DNA from: a virus
DNA length: 21,927 nt
IMG/VR virus record: IMGVR_UViG_3300017743_002800
Location: 1-21,927 of that record
Strand: one strand, 5' to 3'
Part shown: piece after piece, positions 6,928 through 12,705 of the stretch
Layout of the letters: each line of letters starts with the position of its first letter
How positions within the stretch are numbered: position 1 is the stretch's first letter
Made by a program: the position numbers and the translations under genes
The notes under the pieces: generated by a model
Told to the model about the DNA's origin: nothing
The model's input: only the letters and a program-made list of their open reading frames with translations
Database searches by the model: none

Positions 6928-7218
6928 ATGAAAAAAGATATTAAAGAATCTTATGATGCTATTATGGACGACAAGGTTAATGCACTGAAAGATCTTCCGT
7001 TCCAAGTAAAATTTATGTCTATGCAAATACTAGCATGGATGTGGTCTGCTGTCTTTGGCATATACATTATTGAAAGTATATACGCATTTGGCATCTCTGC
7101 GATAGCACACGCATTGTTTATAACAATGACTGTATTGACAGCATTTTATTTCAAACAAGTACGCAAACAAAGAATAGACGGTATTCTAACACGAGGTCAT
7201 GGCGGTGAGCATGAGTAA
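6928..7218 (+). CDS. Small membrane protein (two predicted TM segments)
   Basis: 96 aa. A charged N-terminus (1-25) is followed by two hydrophobic helices at about 30-52 (MQILAWMWSAVFGIYIIES) and 54-76 (FGISAIAHALFITMTVLTAF), then a basic tail with KQVRKQR and a Gly/His/Glu end. Both termini are predicted cytoplasmic. The start is well defined by AAGGAG 6 nt upstream and its own consensus promoter. It overlaps the following 31-aa membrane ORF by 8 nt. No family recognised; its place directly after fdxA suggests a shared early expression module. Confidence 0.8.
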   Translation: MKKDIKESYDAIMDDKVNALKDLPFQVKFMSMQILAWMWSAVFGIYIIESIYAFGISAIAHALFITMTVLTAFYFKQVRKQRIDGILTRGHGGEHE

Positions 7219-7306
7219 TAAAGAACGATTGATTTGGTTCTTATTTGGTTTCATACCATTCATTGGTCTTTGTACAGCATTATTAAAGGGGTGGATAGTA
7301 TTATGA
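7211..7306 (+). CDS. 31-aa single-TM micropeptide
   Basis: ATG at 7211 overlaps the preceding stop by 8 nt and the TGA at 7304-7306 overlaps the next ATG (7303) as ATGA. This is the translational-coupling pattern used by many genes in this window. The 31-residue product begins MSNKER and is otherwise almost one hydrophobic helix (IWFLFGFIPFIGLCTALL), giving a minimal type of membrane peptide. A partial Shine-Dalgarno (gcggtgag) precedes it. Without it there would be an 84-nt gap between coupled genes. Function unknown. Confidence 0.6.
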   Translation: MSNKERLIWFLFGFIPFIGLCTALLKGWIVL

Positions 7307-7557
7307 GTGATCAATTTGAATTTGATCTTGAGGCGGAGGATAAACAACTTATAGTAGAAGCGAACGAAATAGTTTGGTCACAAACATTAGATTGGATTAA
7401 GAAATACGATTCAATGATCATAGCGGCCAACATGCTGAATTCCGCATTAAGATTATACAAGACATCACTTTCAGATGATGAGTATAAAGCCTTTTGTGAT
7501 ACTATGTATGAGTTAACTGATCAGGTTCAAGAAATGCATTCTGGGAGCAAACATTGA
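7303..7557 (+). CDS. Hypothetical acidic protein (84 aa)
   Basis: I place the start at ATG 7303, coupled by ATGA to the micropeptide and preceded by AAAGGGG at 7285-7291. The frame is open further upstream to 7234, but that stretch lies over the micropeptide and does not look like protein. The 84-aa product is acidic and helical, with EFDLEAEDKQLIVEANE at the start and a helical hairpin around residues 25-75. Its TGA overlaps the TTG start of thyX (TTGA), suggesting co-translation. No family recognised. Confidence 0.7.
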   Translation: MSDQFEFDLEAEDKQLIVEANEIVWSQTLDWIKKYDSMIIAANMLNSALRLYKTSLSDDEYKAFCDTMYELTDQVQEMHSGSKH

Positions 7558-8219
7558 TAGCAAAACTTATTTCATATTCACAACTACCGCAATCATTTGA
7601 AACTGACATGGATGTGACTGAGATGGTGGCTTACTGTGCGAGAGTGAGTAATCCTAGCAATCAGAAAAATAAAGACACATCAGAGAAACTAATTAGATAT
7701 TTGATAAAACATCAACACTGGTCGCCACTTGAAATGGTTTCTGCTTGTTTAGAAATTAACACCACTAGAGATATAGCACATCAAATTGTAAGACATAGAT
7801 CTTTTTCCTTCCAAGAATTTTCACAGCGGTATGCAAATCCACAAGACATGGATGATACATTTGAAGTAAGAGAAGCAAGAATGCAAGATCCAACTAACAG
7901 ACAAAATAGTATTGCAACTGCTGATATGGAATTGCAACTCTGGTGGGATGCTCAGCAAAAACACATTATAGAAACTGCAAAGACTGTGTATAACAATGCA
8001 CTTGATAAAGGCATTGCCAAAGAACAAGCAAGAGCAGTTTTACCAGAAGGACTTACAAAAACAAGATTATATATGAATGGCACATTAAGAAGTTGGATAC
8101 ATTATATTGAATTACGTGGTGGGCATGGCACACAAAAAGAACACATGGATATTGCTCACGCCTGTGCTGAAGTAATTGCAAAAATATTTCCAATGGCTGA
8201 GGAGTTAATTAGTGAATGA
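7554..8219 (+). CDS. thyX: FAD-dependent thymidylate synthase ThyX
   Basis: 221 aa. Converts dUMP to dTMP using methylenetetrahydrofolate, NADPH and FAD, supplying dTTP for phage DNA synthesis. The diagnostic RHRX7S motif is intact (Arg80-His81-Arg82 ... Ser90, within RHRSFSFQEFSQRY). Other family landmarks are HWSPLEMVSACLEI (55-68), the central FEVREARMQDP region and the C-terminal ARAVLPEGLTKTRLYMNGTLRSW block followed by RGGHGTQKEH. The start is TTG at 7554, in a 4-nt TTGA overlap with the upstream stop and with GGGAG at 7542-7546. Length and all motifs are normal for the family. The gene belongs to a long + strand operon with mazG further down. Confidence 0.97.
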   Translation: MIAKLISYSQLPQSFETDMDVTEMVAYCARVSNPSNQKNKDTSEKLIRYLIKHQHWSPLEMVSACLEINTTRDIAHQIVRHRSFSFQEFSQRYANPQDMDDTFEVREARMQDPTNRQNSIATADMELQLWWDAQQKHIIETAKTVYNNALDKGIAKEQARAVLPEGLTKTRLYMNGTLRSWIHYIELRGGHGTQKEHMDIAHACAEVIAKIFPMAEELISE

Positions 8220-8409
8220 TTATCTATCTTATGCTGTCCCACAAAAATTAGTTAAACTCTACATATTTTATCATGTGCAACAACAAATTTTCCTTGTTGG
8301 TTTTATGATGATATTCGCAGGAGTTATGCCATCTACTTTTTTAATGGCTTGTTTGTTTATAGGAGGTGATTATACATTTTACAAGAACTTAGAAAAGATG
8401 TTAAAATAA
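8212..8409 (+). CDS. Small membrane protein (65 aa)
   Basis: GTG start at 8212 overlaps the thyX stop by 8 nt and has GGAGT at 8201-8205 with good spacing. The product is hydrophobic from about residue 16 to 52 (YIFYHVQQQIFLVGFMMIFAG ... FLMACLFIGG), consistent with one long or two short membrane helices, and ends in a short charged tail (KNLEKMLK). No family recognised. The perfect AGGAGGTGAT at 8361 is inside this gene and has no suitable start after it. Confidence 0.65.
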   Translation: MNDYLSYAVPQKLVKLYIFYHVQQQIFLVGFMMIFAGVMPSTFLMACLFIGGDYTFYKNLEKMLK

Positions 8410-8414
8410 ACATT

Positions 8415-9089
8415 ATGCCAACTTGTCAGTATTGCAACAAAACGTTCGCACGACAAAAAACTATGGATATACATATGTGCGAGCCTAAGAGACGCTGGAG
8501 TCAAAAAGACAACAAAGTCCATGTGTTAGCATTTGAAATATTTAGAAGGTTCTATGAAATAAATTTTGCTAATCAGAAACCAAAACAATTTACAGACTTT
8601 GCACAATCACAATACTACAGAGCATTTATAAAGACAGCAGAATTTATCACAGCTAACACTCCTGTTGAGATAGGAGCATTTATTGATTGGCTATGCACAT
8701 CAAAGATCAGAGTCGACTCATGGGCCAAGCAAGGCACGGTTGATTCGTATATCAAACAATTGGTTAGAACAGAAGCAGTACCACAAGCACTAAACAGAAC
8801 AATTATTGCAATGGGAGAATGGGCCGAACAAGAAGATGCAAGAATAGAAGACTTTTTTAAATATGTAAATTTGAATCGAGTAACACAGATGATTGCCAAC
8901 GGTAGAATATCTCCATGGGTGTTACTAAATTGTGAAACAGGCAAAGACATGTTGACCATCATGCACGATGACCAAATTAAAATCATATATGAAATAATAG
9001 ATCCAGAATGGTGGAAACGTACATTTAAAAAACGTGATGAAGACAGAGATTTTGTAAGAAACACATTAAAGGAAGCAGGCATAGAATGA
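8415..9089 (+). CDS. Zinc-finger-containing hypothetical protein
   Basis: 224 aa. The N-terminus has one C2H2-like zinc-binding motif of CCHC form, Cys4, Cys7, His20 and Cys22 (MPTCQYCNKTFARQKTMDIH), as in nucleic-acid-binding fingers, followed by a basic KRRWSQKDNK segment. The remainder is helical and Trp-rich with no catalytic signature I can name. Proteins of this layout, one finger followed by a helical domain, are familiar in T4-like marine phages but I know of no established function; DNA or RNA binding is the natural guess. A weak TAAAAT 7 nt before the ATG is -10-like. It overlaps the next gene by 4 nt. Confidence 0.75.
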   Translation: MPTCQYCNKTFARQKTMDIHMCEPKRRWSQKDNKVHVLAFEIFRRFYEINFANQKPKQFTDFAQSQYYRAFIKTAEFITANTPVEIGAFIDWLCTSKIRVDSWAKQGTVDSYIKQLVRTEAVPQALNRTIIAMGEWAEQEDARIEDFFKYVNLNRVTQMIANGRISPWVLLNCETGKDMLTIMHDDQIKIIYEIIDPEWWKRTFKKRDEDRDFVRNTLKEAGIE

Positions 9090-9637
9090 TCTGGATAATA
9101 GGTTCATCTTCAGAATATTCCAAAGCAGTTGCAAGTCAGTTCAACAATGTGAAAATTTTTGGAAGAGCAAATATAAATTACAATGATTCCTTTGACAAGT
9201 TTATTGATCAACAAACAGATATGCCTAACAAAATTTTTATAAACATTAAATTAGAACAAAATGTTGCCATAGAAACTGATGCTGATGATAACGAATACAA
9301 AAAAATGTTAGAAGCATTCTTACCAGTATGGTTATGGAAAATAAGATTATATTCCTATTTTTACAAGCAGAAAATCAATTGTACAATATGTGAAGTGACA
9401 AGTTCGATCACACAGTGGCCACAAAATCATAGATTGCATATGCCATACGCATCTTTAAGATCTATGAGTCAGCAAGCCGGACTGGCCCACAACACAAAGG
9501 ATTTAAAAATATTCAATGTAAGTCCAAGTAACATAAACGATGATAACATTTTACAATATGCAAAGCGGACTGCTAAAATGATTAATAATCCCGATAAAGT
9601 GGTTAACAAAATAATAGATCTAGAAAATATAACATGA
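9086..9637 (+). CDS. Degenerate SDR-like (Rossmann) protein
   Basis: 183 aa. The N-terminus MIWIIGSSSEYSKAVASQF resembles the first beta strand and glycine loop of short-chain dehydrogenases/reductases, but with GSSSEYS instead of TGxxxGIG. Later, a VTSSITQW segment, a YASLR (in place of YxxxK) and IFNVSPSNI (in place of the xxPGxI strand) appear in the SDR order and spacing. At 183 aa it is shorter than active SDRs (about 250). The central cofactor-binding strand is hard to see. It could be a nucleotide-sensing or non-catalytic relative, or a coincidental resemblance. ATGA overlaps link it to both neighbours. Confidence 0.5.
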   Translation: MIWIIGSSSEYSKAVASQFNNVKIFGRANINYNDSFDKFIDQQTDMPNKIFINIKLEQNVAIETDADDNEYKKMLEAFLPVWLWKIRLYSYFYKQKINCTICEVTSSITQWPQNHRLHMPYASLRSMSQQAGLAHNTKDLKIFNVSPSNINDDNILQYAKRTAKMINNPDKVVNKIIDLENIT

Positions 9638-9801
9638 TAAAACTAAAAACAAAATCTAGAACATTTACTTGCGATGGCTTAATTGTGGAAGGCATGAGTG
9701 TTGCTGATGGCCATCCATTAATATATCTAACAATGAAAGAGGAGGAGACTGAAATGGTGTGTCCATATTGCAGTGCTGTGTATGAATATGACGATAGATG
9801 A
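9634..9801 (+). CDS. zf-CHCC zinc-finger protein (55 aa)
   Basis: A 55-aa frame begins at ATG 9634 (ATGA overlap with the upstream stop) and ends at TGA 9799-9801. It matches the zf-CHCC family pattern: CDG (Cys13), GHPLIYL (His27), then a charged stretch and VCPYCSAVY (Cys43, Cys46). The same Cys/His/Cys/Cys set binds zinc in the C-terminal part of the mitochondrial complex I subunit NDUFS6 and in small bacterial proteins. It overlaps sufE by 14 nt, placing it in an Fe-S/zinc context. The GAGGAGGAG at 9738-9746 encodes Glu residues and is probably not a ribosome site. Exact role of the bacterial family is not established. Confidence 0.85.
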   Translation: MIKLKTKSRTFTCDGLIVEGMSVADGHPLIYLTMKEEETEMVCPYCSAVYEYDDR

Positions 9802-10213
9802 TAAAATTGACATGTATAAAGAAAAATTAGACGTGTTCATAGAACCGTTGGATAGATATCAATTTCTAATGGATCAATCCGATCTAGGAGAAGCGTTACC
9901 TGATGAATTTATGATTGATGAATTCAAAGTTACCGGATGTGTAAGTCAAGTATGGTTAGTGCCAAGAATGCAAAATGGTATCTTAACGTTCATGGCTGAC
10001 TCGGATGCATTGATTACAAAAGGAGTAGTCAAAGTGTTATGTGATATCTATAGTGGCAGAGTGCCATGGGAAGTGACAGCAAACACACGTGATATTACTG
10101 ATGAATTAAATTTTGGCAACATACTGTCTATGAATAGACGTAATGGTGCTTACAACATGATTAAAAAAATAAAGGAGTATGCGGAACAATGCAAAATATC
10201 GTTAACCAAATAA
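9788..10213 (+). CDS. sufE: SufE-like cysteine desulfurase activator / sulfur acceptor
   Basis: SufE takes persulfide sulfur from the cysteine desulfurase SufS and passes it to the SufBCD scaffold in Fe-S cluster assembly. The sulfur-accepting cysteine sits in FKVTGCVSQVWLV, and with the start at ATG 9788 it is Cys51, the same number as in E. coli SufE, which supports that start over the in-frame GTG 9773 and ATG 9782. Other landmarks are DSDALITKGVVKVL and the C-terminal SMNRRNGAYNMIKKI helix. Length 141 aa is normal (138 in E. coli). It would act with host SufS, since no desulfurase is visible here. It overlaps zf-CHCC upstream (14 nt) and mazG downstream (25 nt). Confidence 0.93.
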   Translation: MTIDDKIDMYKEKLDVFIEPLDRYQFLMDQSDLGEALPDEFMIDEFKVTGCVSQVWLVPRMQNGILTFMADSDALITKGVVKVLCDIYSGRVPWEVTANTRDITDELNFGNILSMNRRNGAYNMIKKIKEYAEQCKISLTK

Positions 10214-10533
10214 TACAGTGGCACAAAGATCGTAATTTAATCGAAGGTAGCACTGACAAAGATCAAGTTTTAAAACTTGCACAAGAGTTAGGTGAACTGA
10301 GTGATAATGTGTGTAAAAATAATCACCCCATGCTTATAGCAGATGATTTAGGCGACATGATGGTTGTTATGTTAAACATTATGTATAGAAACGAATTAAC
10401 AATTGATGTGTGTTTACAAAAAGCATATGATTCTATTAAGGACAGAAAAGGCAAGATGATAGATGGAATATTTGTCAAAGAGGTACCTAAAGGAGATCCA
10501 ATACCAAAAGGTTTAGGAGGCAAAAAAAATTAG
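10189..10533 (+). CDS. mazG: MazG-like nucleotide pyrophosphohydrolase
   Basis: 114-aa single-domain member of the all-alpha NTP pyrophosphohydrolase group. The Mg-binding pattern is present: QELGEL (Glu33, Glu36) and, 15 residues later, ADDLGDMMV (Asp53, Asp56), with Asp replacing the usual Glu in the second half. Members hydrolyse (d)NTPs to (d)NMPs; phage versions are thought to shape nucleotide pools or host stress signalling, but their substrates differ. The ATG has AAAGGAG at 10169-10175 within the end of sufE (25-nt overlap). The C-terminal tail is Gly/Pro/Lys-rich (KEVPKGDPIPKGLGGKK), like many phage homologs. Confidence 0.85.
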   Translation: MQNIVNQIIQWHKDRNLIEGSTDKDQVLKLAQELGELSDNVCKNNHPMLIADDLGDMMVVMLNIMYRNELTIDVCLQKAYDSIKDRKGKMIDGIFVKEVPKGDPIPKGLGGKKN

Positions 10534-10534
10534 A

Positions 10535-10777
10535 ATGGCAAAGAAAAAATATTTCACAATACATCATGTCGATACATTCCGTGAAGTCTATAGAACAGAT
10601 GATCCAATCGAGCTGGTGCATTGGTTCAATGATGAGGCGGTAAATATGGAACTACATGAAATGTGGGTGGCATATGATGGCAAGTTTCATGGAGCCGAAT
10701 TTATAAAAGAAAAGTTTGCAGAACGAAAACGCATAGATGCGGCGGCAAAATATCAGGAGAATAAAAATGGCAATTAA
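10535..10777 (+). CDS. Hypothetical protein (80 aa)
   Basis: ATG 10535 follows mazG by one nucleotide and has AGGAGG (10516-10521) about 13 nt upstream. The 80-aa product starts basic (MAKKKYFTIHH), has a compact middle with WFNDEAVNMELHEMWVAYDG and ends in a charged, probably disordered tail (KRIDAAAKYQENKNGN). No motif or family recognised. The 3' end overlaps the next gene by 11 nt. Confidence 0.7.
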   Translation: MAKKKYFTIHHVDTFREVYRTDDPIELVHWFNDEAVNMELHEMWVAYDGKFHGAEFIKEKFAERKRIDAAAKYQENKNGN

Positions 10778-11000
10778 AGACGGAGTACATTTACCAAGCA
10801 AAAAATTTAGAGAAAATTATAATTCTATATTTGGTAAGAAAAAGAAAACAAATAAAGATTCATATGGAAGAGACGTAGGAGATAAAACTTTTGATGAATA
10901 TTGGTCAGACGAAGAAAAATTATTGGATCTATCTCTAGATGAAAGCAGACGCCAAAAAGAAGAAAGAGATAAAAGACGTAACCGCAAAGATGATAATTGA
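10767..11000 (+). CDS. Hypothetical charged protein (77 aa)
   Basis: I place the start at ATG 10767 because CAGGAG lies 7 nt upstream; the frame extends to 10737 but that part overlaps the previous gene and lacks a ribosome site. The 77-aa product is extremely charged, with a basic middle (KKFRENY, GKKKKTNK) and an alternating Glu/Arg/Lys tail (DESRRQKEERDKRRNRK). It is likely mostly disordered or helical and may bind nucleic acid or protein. Family unknown. Confidence 0.65.
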   Translation: MAIKDGVHLPSKKFRENYNSIFGKKKKTNKDSYGRDVGDKTFDEYWSDEEKLLDLSLDESRRQKEERDKRRNRKDDN

Positions 11001-11982
11001 TTCGCAAGTTTTACACACAGGCACAGATGATTTTTTCGATGTTAGTAATGAAAAAATTATTATCTCTCCTAGACGCTTCACAGACATAGCAGATGACGAC
11101 AAAGAAATATCTGCCAATGCTTTTAAAAAACTTTCTACGTTATTAAAAAACAATCAAGTATATGTGGCTCCGTTCTGTGATGCTTGTTTAATATATAGAC
11201 ATCTAATGAACAGCAATGAATTAGGTAACACTATTCTTAAGCATAAAAACTTATTTTGGTACACAGATGGTTATTTACAGTCTACAATATATGACAGTTG
11301 CGTACAAACATATTCTCTTCCAAGTAACTTTGTTGCAGAATTTTCTGGACAAATTAATTCTCCTGCAGAGCCAAACTATACTGAATCAAGATTTATTTGT
11401 ATGATGAATAATCACCGAAACCATCGAGATCAAACCTTATTAAATCTACATCATCGCAATCTTGTACACAAAGGAAATGTTGTGTATCATGAAAAAACTT
11501 TTACAGTTCCTAATGTTATGGAACAAGACTTATTCGAAGATACACGTGAAAAGGAAGAAGAGACTTACAAAGGACATATTACAGATACTCCAATATACAA
11601 TGGATGTATGATAGAACTAGTCAGCGAGGCTTTTATAGATGACTTAATTTTTATAACCGAAAAGGCTGTGCGTCCAATGGCTGTTGGTATACCTAGCATC
11701 TATGTGGCAGGATACAAATATGTACAGGCTTTACGTGATCTTGGTTTTAAAACACATGATGATGTAATAGATCACTCTTACGACAACGAGCAGGATGACT
11801 GGGTTAGGATCAACAAAGCTTGTATGGAGTTGAAAGCAGTGCTTGATACTCATACTCCACAACAATTTTTCCAAGCAACACATAAGGATACAGTGCATAA
11901 TCAAATGTTACTTAAAGAGAAATATTTGAACAAAGAACCAGACGCTTTCTTAAAGAGCTGGATAAATGATGTAGGTTATTAA
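10990..11982 (+). CDS. Glycosyltransferase-like protein C (third paralog)
   Basis: 330 aa from ATG 10990; an in-frame ATG at 10939 would add 17 mostly Lys/Ala residues overlapping the previous gene, and neither start has a clear Shine-Dalgarno site. The C-terminal part holds the same elements as the tandem minus-strand pair: ELVSEAF, then FITEKAVRPMAVGIPSIYVAG and LGFKTHDDVIDHSYD, the donor-site pattern of GT10-like phage glycosyltransferases. Here Thr and Phe of EKTFKP are replaced by Ala and Val, and Lys by Arg. The N-terminal half (VAPFCDACLIYRH, FWYTDGYL) differs strongly from the pair. Possible glycosylation of DNA, virion or surface; substrate unknown. Confidence 0.5.
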   Translation: MIIDSQVLHTGTDDFFDVSNEKIIISPRRFTDIADDDKEISANAFKKLSTLLKNNQVYVAPFCDACLIYRHLMNSNELGNTILKHKNLFWYTDGYLQSTIYDSCVQTYSLPSNFVAEFSGQINSPAEPNYTESRFICMMNNHRNHRDQTLLNLHHRNLVHKGNVVYHEKTFTVPNVMEQDLFEDTREKEEETYKGHITDTPIYNGCMIELVSEAFIDDLIFITEKAVRPMAVGIPSIYVAGYKYVQALRDLGFKTHDDVIDHSYDNEQDDWVRINKACMELKAVLDTHTPQQFFQATHKDTVHNQMLLKEKYLNKEPDAFLKSWINDVGY

Positions 11983-11992
11983 ATACCTACAT
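11969..11992 (+). other. 8-bp inverted repeat (hairpin) between two genes, adjoining the speD start
   Basis: ATGTAGGT (11969-11976) and ACCTACAT (11985-11992) are perfect inverted repeats around an 8-nt loop that contains the stop codon of the upstream gene. The 3' arm ends 1 nt before the speD ATG at 11994. No U-tract follows, so it is not a standard intrinsic terminator. It could limit ribosome access to speD, mark an RNA-processing site or be an operator. Confidence 0.5.
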
Positions 11993-11993
11993 T

Positions 11994-12377
11994 ATGCATC
12001 AAGCAATTCAACACAAACATATTATAATAAGAGCAGAGTGTAATAATCCACCTATGTGGCCTGACGACGCTATTGCATGGTGGAACCAATTGGTCAAAGA
12101 CATAGGTATGAAGAAATTGGATGTCGAACACAATCCTATCTGCGGTTATGTTGATACTCCTGGAAATTCAGGACTCACAATCGCTGGCATTATAGAAACA
12201 AGTCATATTGCCATGCATGTCTGGGACGAACTAGACCCTGCTTTGATACAGTTGGATGTGTACACTTGTTCATCCTTGGATACAAAAATTGTAATGAAAG
12301 CATTACAACAATTTGAACCTATTTCTGTAGAATCGAAATATCTTGACCGTGAGTACCGATTACACGAACAATCTTGA
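11994..12377 (+). CDS. speD: S-adenosylmethionine decarboxylase proenzyme-like (SpeD, class 1B)
   Basis: 127-aa pyruvoyl-dependent decarboxylase. The self-cleavage and active-site block is clear: ETSHIAMHVWDE (68-79) with the pyruvoyl-forming Ser70, His75, then DVYTCSSLD with Cys92, matching Ser63/His68/Cys83 of the Thermotoga enzyme apart from a 2-residue insertion. The residue before the processing serine is Thr, not the usual Glu. In its usual role the enzyme makes decarboxylated AdoMet, the aminopropyl donor for spermidine. Some SpeD homologs, including phage ones, have changed substrate to arginine or ornithine, so specificity is not certain. Length is normal for class 1B. A hairpin lies just before the ATG. 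Confidence 0.88.
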   Translation: MHQAIQHKHIIIRAECNNPPMWPDDAIAWWNQLVKDIGMKKLDVEHNPICGYVDTPGNSGLTIAGIIETSHIAMHVWDELDPALIQLDVYTCSSLDTKIVMKALQQFEPISVESKYLDREYRLHEQS

Positions 12378-12384
12378 TCCTGGC

Positions 12385-12648
12385 ATGGGCATTCATCATG
12401 AGGAATGCGGTTACAACGCAAGGTTTAAATATTCTGTACCACTTCACTCATACGGAGTAAACCCTGCCATGATCGATTGGATGGCCGAACATTGTAAAGG
12501 AAAATATGGCTGGCATTTCAATCCACATAACGGAAGCTATCCATATGGTACTAGTGACAATTGGTATGAACATCAAGATGCCTTTTGTAGTTTTTCACAC
12601 AAGAGAGATGCAATAATTTTTTCACTAACATGGAGTGGGATGCAGTGA
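12385..12648 (+). CDS. Hypothetical protein (87 aa)
   Basis: Unrecognised protein rich in His, Tyr and Trp (GIHHEECGYNARFKYSVPL, GWHFNPHNGSYPYGTSDNWY) and ending with DAIIFSLTWSG, which could be the last strand of a small alpha/beta fold. I use ATG 12385, 7 nt after the speD stop; in-frame GTG 12349 and TTG 12343 are alternatives that would add 12-14 residues within speD. No Shine-Dalgarno site supports any of them. It is the last gene of the long + strand run before the next promoter. Confidence 0.65.
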   Translation: MGIHHEECGYNARFKYSVPLHSYGVNPAMIDWMAEHCKGKYGWHFNPHNGSYPYGTSDNWYEHQDAFCSFSHKRDAIIFSLTWSGMQ

Positions 12649-12670
12649 AAAATGTTTATCATACTTTAAA

Positions 12671-12699
12671 TTGACATAACCAAATTTACTCTTTATAAT
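12671..12699 (+). promoter_or_regulatory. Consensus sigma70-like promoter, predicted leaderless
   Basis: TTGACA (12671-12676), a 17-nt spacer and TATAAT (12694-12699) are perfect consensus hexamers at ideal spacing. Six nucleotides (tgtagt) separate the -10 box from the ATG at 12706, so transcription should start at or next to the start codon. No Shine-Dalgarno site is present. Confidence 0.8.
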
Positions 12700-12705
12700 T
12701 GTAGT

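Noticed and set aside
8361-8370. Perfect ribosome-binding string AGGAGGTGAT
   Set aside because: It encodes Gly-Gly-Asp within the small membrane protein and has no start codon at proper distance; the next gene starts 45 nt downstream.
8402-8407. TAAAAT 7 nt before the zinc-finger gene as a leaderless promoter
   Set aside because: The upstream hexamer TTACAA matches consensus poorly (3 of 6) and AT-rich sequence makes such -10 boxes common.
8615-9082. Minus-strand 155-aa open frame
   Set aside because: Entirely antisense to the zinc-finger gene, with Ser/Cys/Ile-rich shadow composition and no recognisable domain.
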